This document shows positions 6,182 to 6,431 of a DNA stretch of 6,431 nucleotides, piece after piece. Origin of the DNA: Deltaproteobacteria bacterium. Lineage in GTDB: Bacteria; Desulfobacterota; SM23-61. How positions within the stretch are numbered: the stretch's first letter is position 1; every line of letters starts with the position of its first letter. A program made the translations under genes and the position numbers. Under the pieces are notes generated by a model that was given only the letters and a program-made list of their open reading frames with translations, searched no databases and was not told the origin of the DNA. The stretch lies in contig JAOUFX010000182.1 in NCBI GenBank assembly GCA_029857975.1, positions 1-6,431 of the forward strand, read 5' to 3'.

Positions 6182-6333
6182 TTCACCGCAGAGAGCGCCG
6201 AGACCGCTGAGATATGATATTGAAGGGAAAAAACCAAAAGCATTTTTAAAAAATCTGATTAAAATTATGTTACTTTGATTTGGAGTATTACTCTAATGCA
6301 TTTCTCTGCGTTCTCCGCGTCCTCAGCGGTGAA
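6182..6333. repeat. 9-bp-period inverted repeat element with AT-rich core
   Basis: Two 31-bp arms (6182-6212 and 6303-6333) are inverted copies with 25 of 31 positions matching. Each arm has a 9-bp period: ACCGCAGAG (6185), AGCGCCGAG (6194) and ACCGCTGAG (6203) on the left, and their complements CTCTGCGTT, CTCCGCGTC and CTCAGCGGT on the right. The outer ends are TTCACCGC and GCGGTGAA. The 90-bp core (6213-6302) is strongly AT-rich. It holds two smaller inverted repeats, GAGTA-T-TACTC (6283-6293) and GCATT/AATGC (6240-6244 and 6295-6299). No transposase or useful reading frame is present. From recollection, similar ACCGCAGAG-type intergenic repeats occur in many bacterial genomes, but this was not searched. 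Confidence 0.82.
6183..6187 (-). promoter_or_regulatory. Possible Shine-Dalgarno site of the oxidoreductase gene, inside the repeat arm
   Basis: On the minus strand, GGTGA lies 8 nt before the ATG at 6174 and is the only Shine-Dalgarno-like sequence there. It is part of the conserved outer end (GCGGTGAA) of the 9-bp-period inverted repeat, so the repeat may supply the ribosome binding site. The match is short. Confidence 0.4.
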
Positions 6334-6431
6334 ATATTTTAATCCATTCCTCTAGATCCTTCAGGGCGCGTTCGGCCAAGGCCTTATGTTTTTCTTTTCC
6401 CCTTAAGCGCCTGTCCAGGGGCGGAAAAAGG
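6323..6431 (-). CDS. C-terminal fragment of an unrecognised protein, runs off the window
   Basis: A minus-strand frame is open from the window edge and ends at TGA (6325-6323), giving 35 visible codons. The visible tail is rich in charged residues (LDRRLRGKEKHKALAERALK, then DLEEWIKIFHR) and would form an amphipathic helix. Its regular helical composition and position just upstream of, and in line with, the oxidoreductase gene favour a real gene end over a chance frame. I do not recognise the family. The last residues (HR) and the stop are encoded by the right arm of the 9-bp-period repeat, so the original C-terminus may have been altered by the repeat. This frame is short and the call rests on weak evidence. 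Confidence 0.55.
   Translation of the reverse strand, partial: LFPPLDRRLRGKEKHKALAERALKDLEEWIKIFHR

Noticed and set aside
6264..6269. Minus-strand CATAAT as a -10 box for the oxidoreductase gene
   Set aside because: It matches the -10 consensus at 5 of 6 positions but no -35-like hexamer lies 16-18 nt upstream, and such matches are expected by chance in an AT-rich core.

Overview
The window reads as chromosomal DNA from an anaerobic, probably syntrophic or sulfate-reducing bacterium of the Desulfobacterota (former Deltaproteobacteria). This is inferred from gene content and was not tested: a LivF-type ABC ATPase coupled to a PaaK-like aryl-CoA ligase, a monofunctional biotin ligase next to a type III pantothenate kinase, an acyl-CoA dehydrogenase, and a geranylgeranyl-reductase-family flavoprotein.

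Layout. Plus strand: the 3' part of a livF-like ATPase gene (1-672), a PaaK-like phenylacetate/aryl-CoA ligase (710-2035), biotin ligase birA (2128-2928), type III pantothenate kinase coaX (2939-3709) and an acyl-CoA dehydrogenase (3717-4874). Minus strand, convergent with these: a geranylgeranyl-reductase-family FAD oxidoreductase (6174-5017). Upstream of it, also on the minus strand, is the last 35 codons of an unrecognised gene (6431-6323, running off the window). No RNA gene, CRISPR array, transposase or phage gene was seen.

How the genes fit together. livF and the ligase form a tight pair (37 bp apart), consistent with import of a carboxylic or aromatic acid or amino acid followed by CoA activation. 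birA, coaX and the acyl-CoA dehydrogenase are packed with 7-10 bp gaps and look cotranscribed. Their shared theme is CoA and biotin cofactor supply beside acyl-CoA oxidation.

The least ordinary part lies between the genes. The three gene junctions that are not tightly packed are each filled by a short-period degenerate repeat element. Two have a 7-bp period (2027-2124 and 4875-5009). One has a 9-bp period arranged as inverted 31-bp arms around a 90-bp AT-rich core (6182-6333). These elements run into the flanking genes: they contain the stop codon of the ligase, adjoin the start codon of birA, begin directly after the stop of the acyl-CoA dehydrogenase, supply the last codons and stop of the partial minus-strand gene, and supply the only Shine-Dalgarno-like sequence of the flavoprotein gene. 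The coding content is otherwise conventional.
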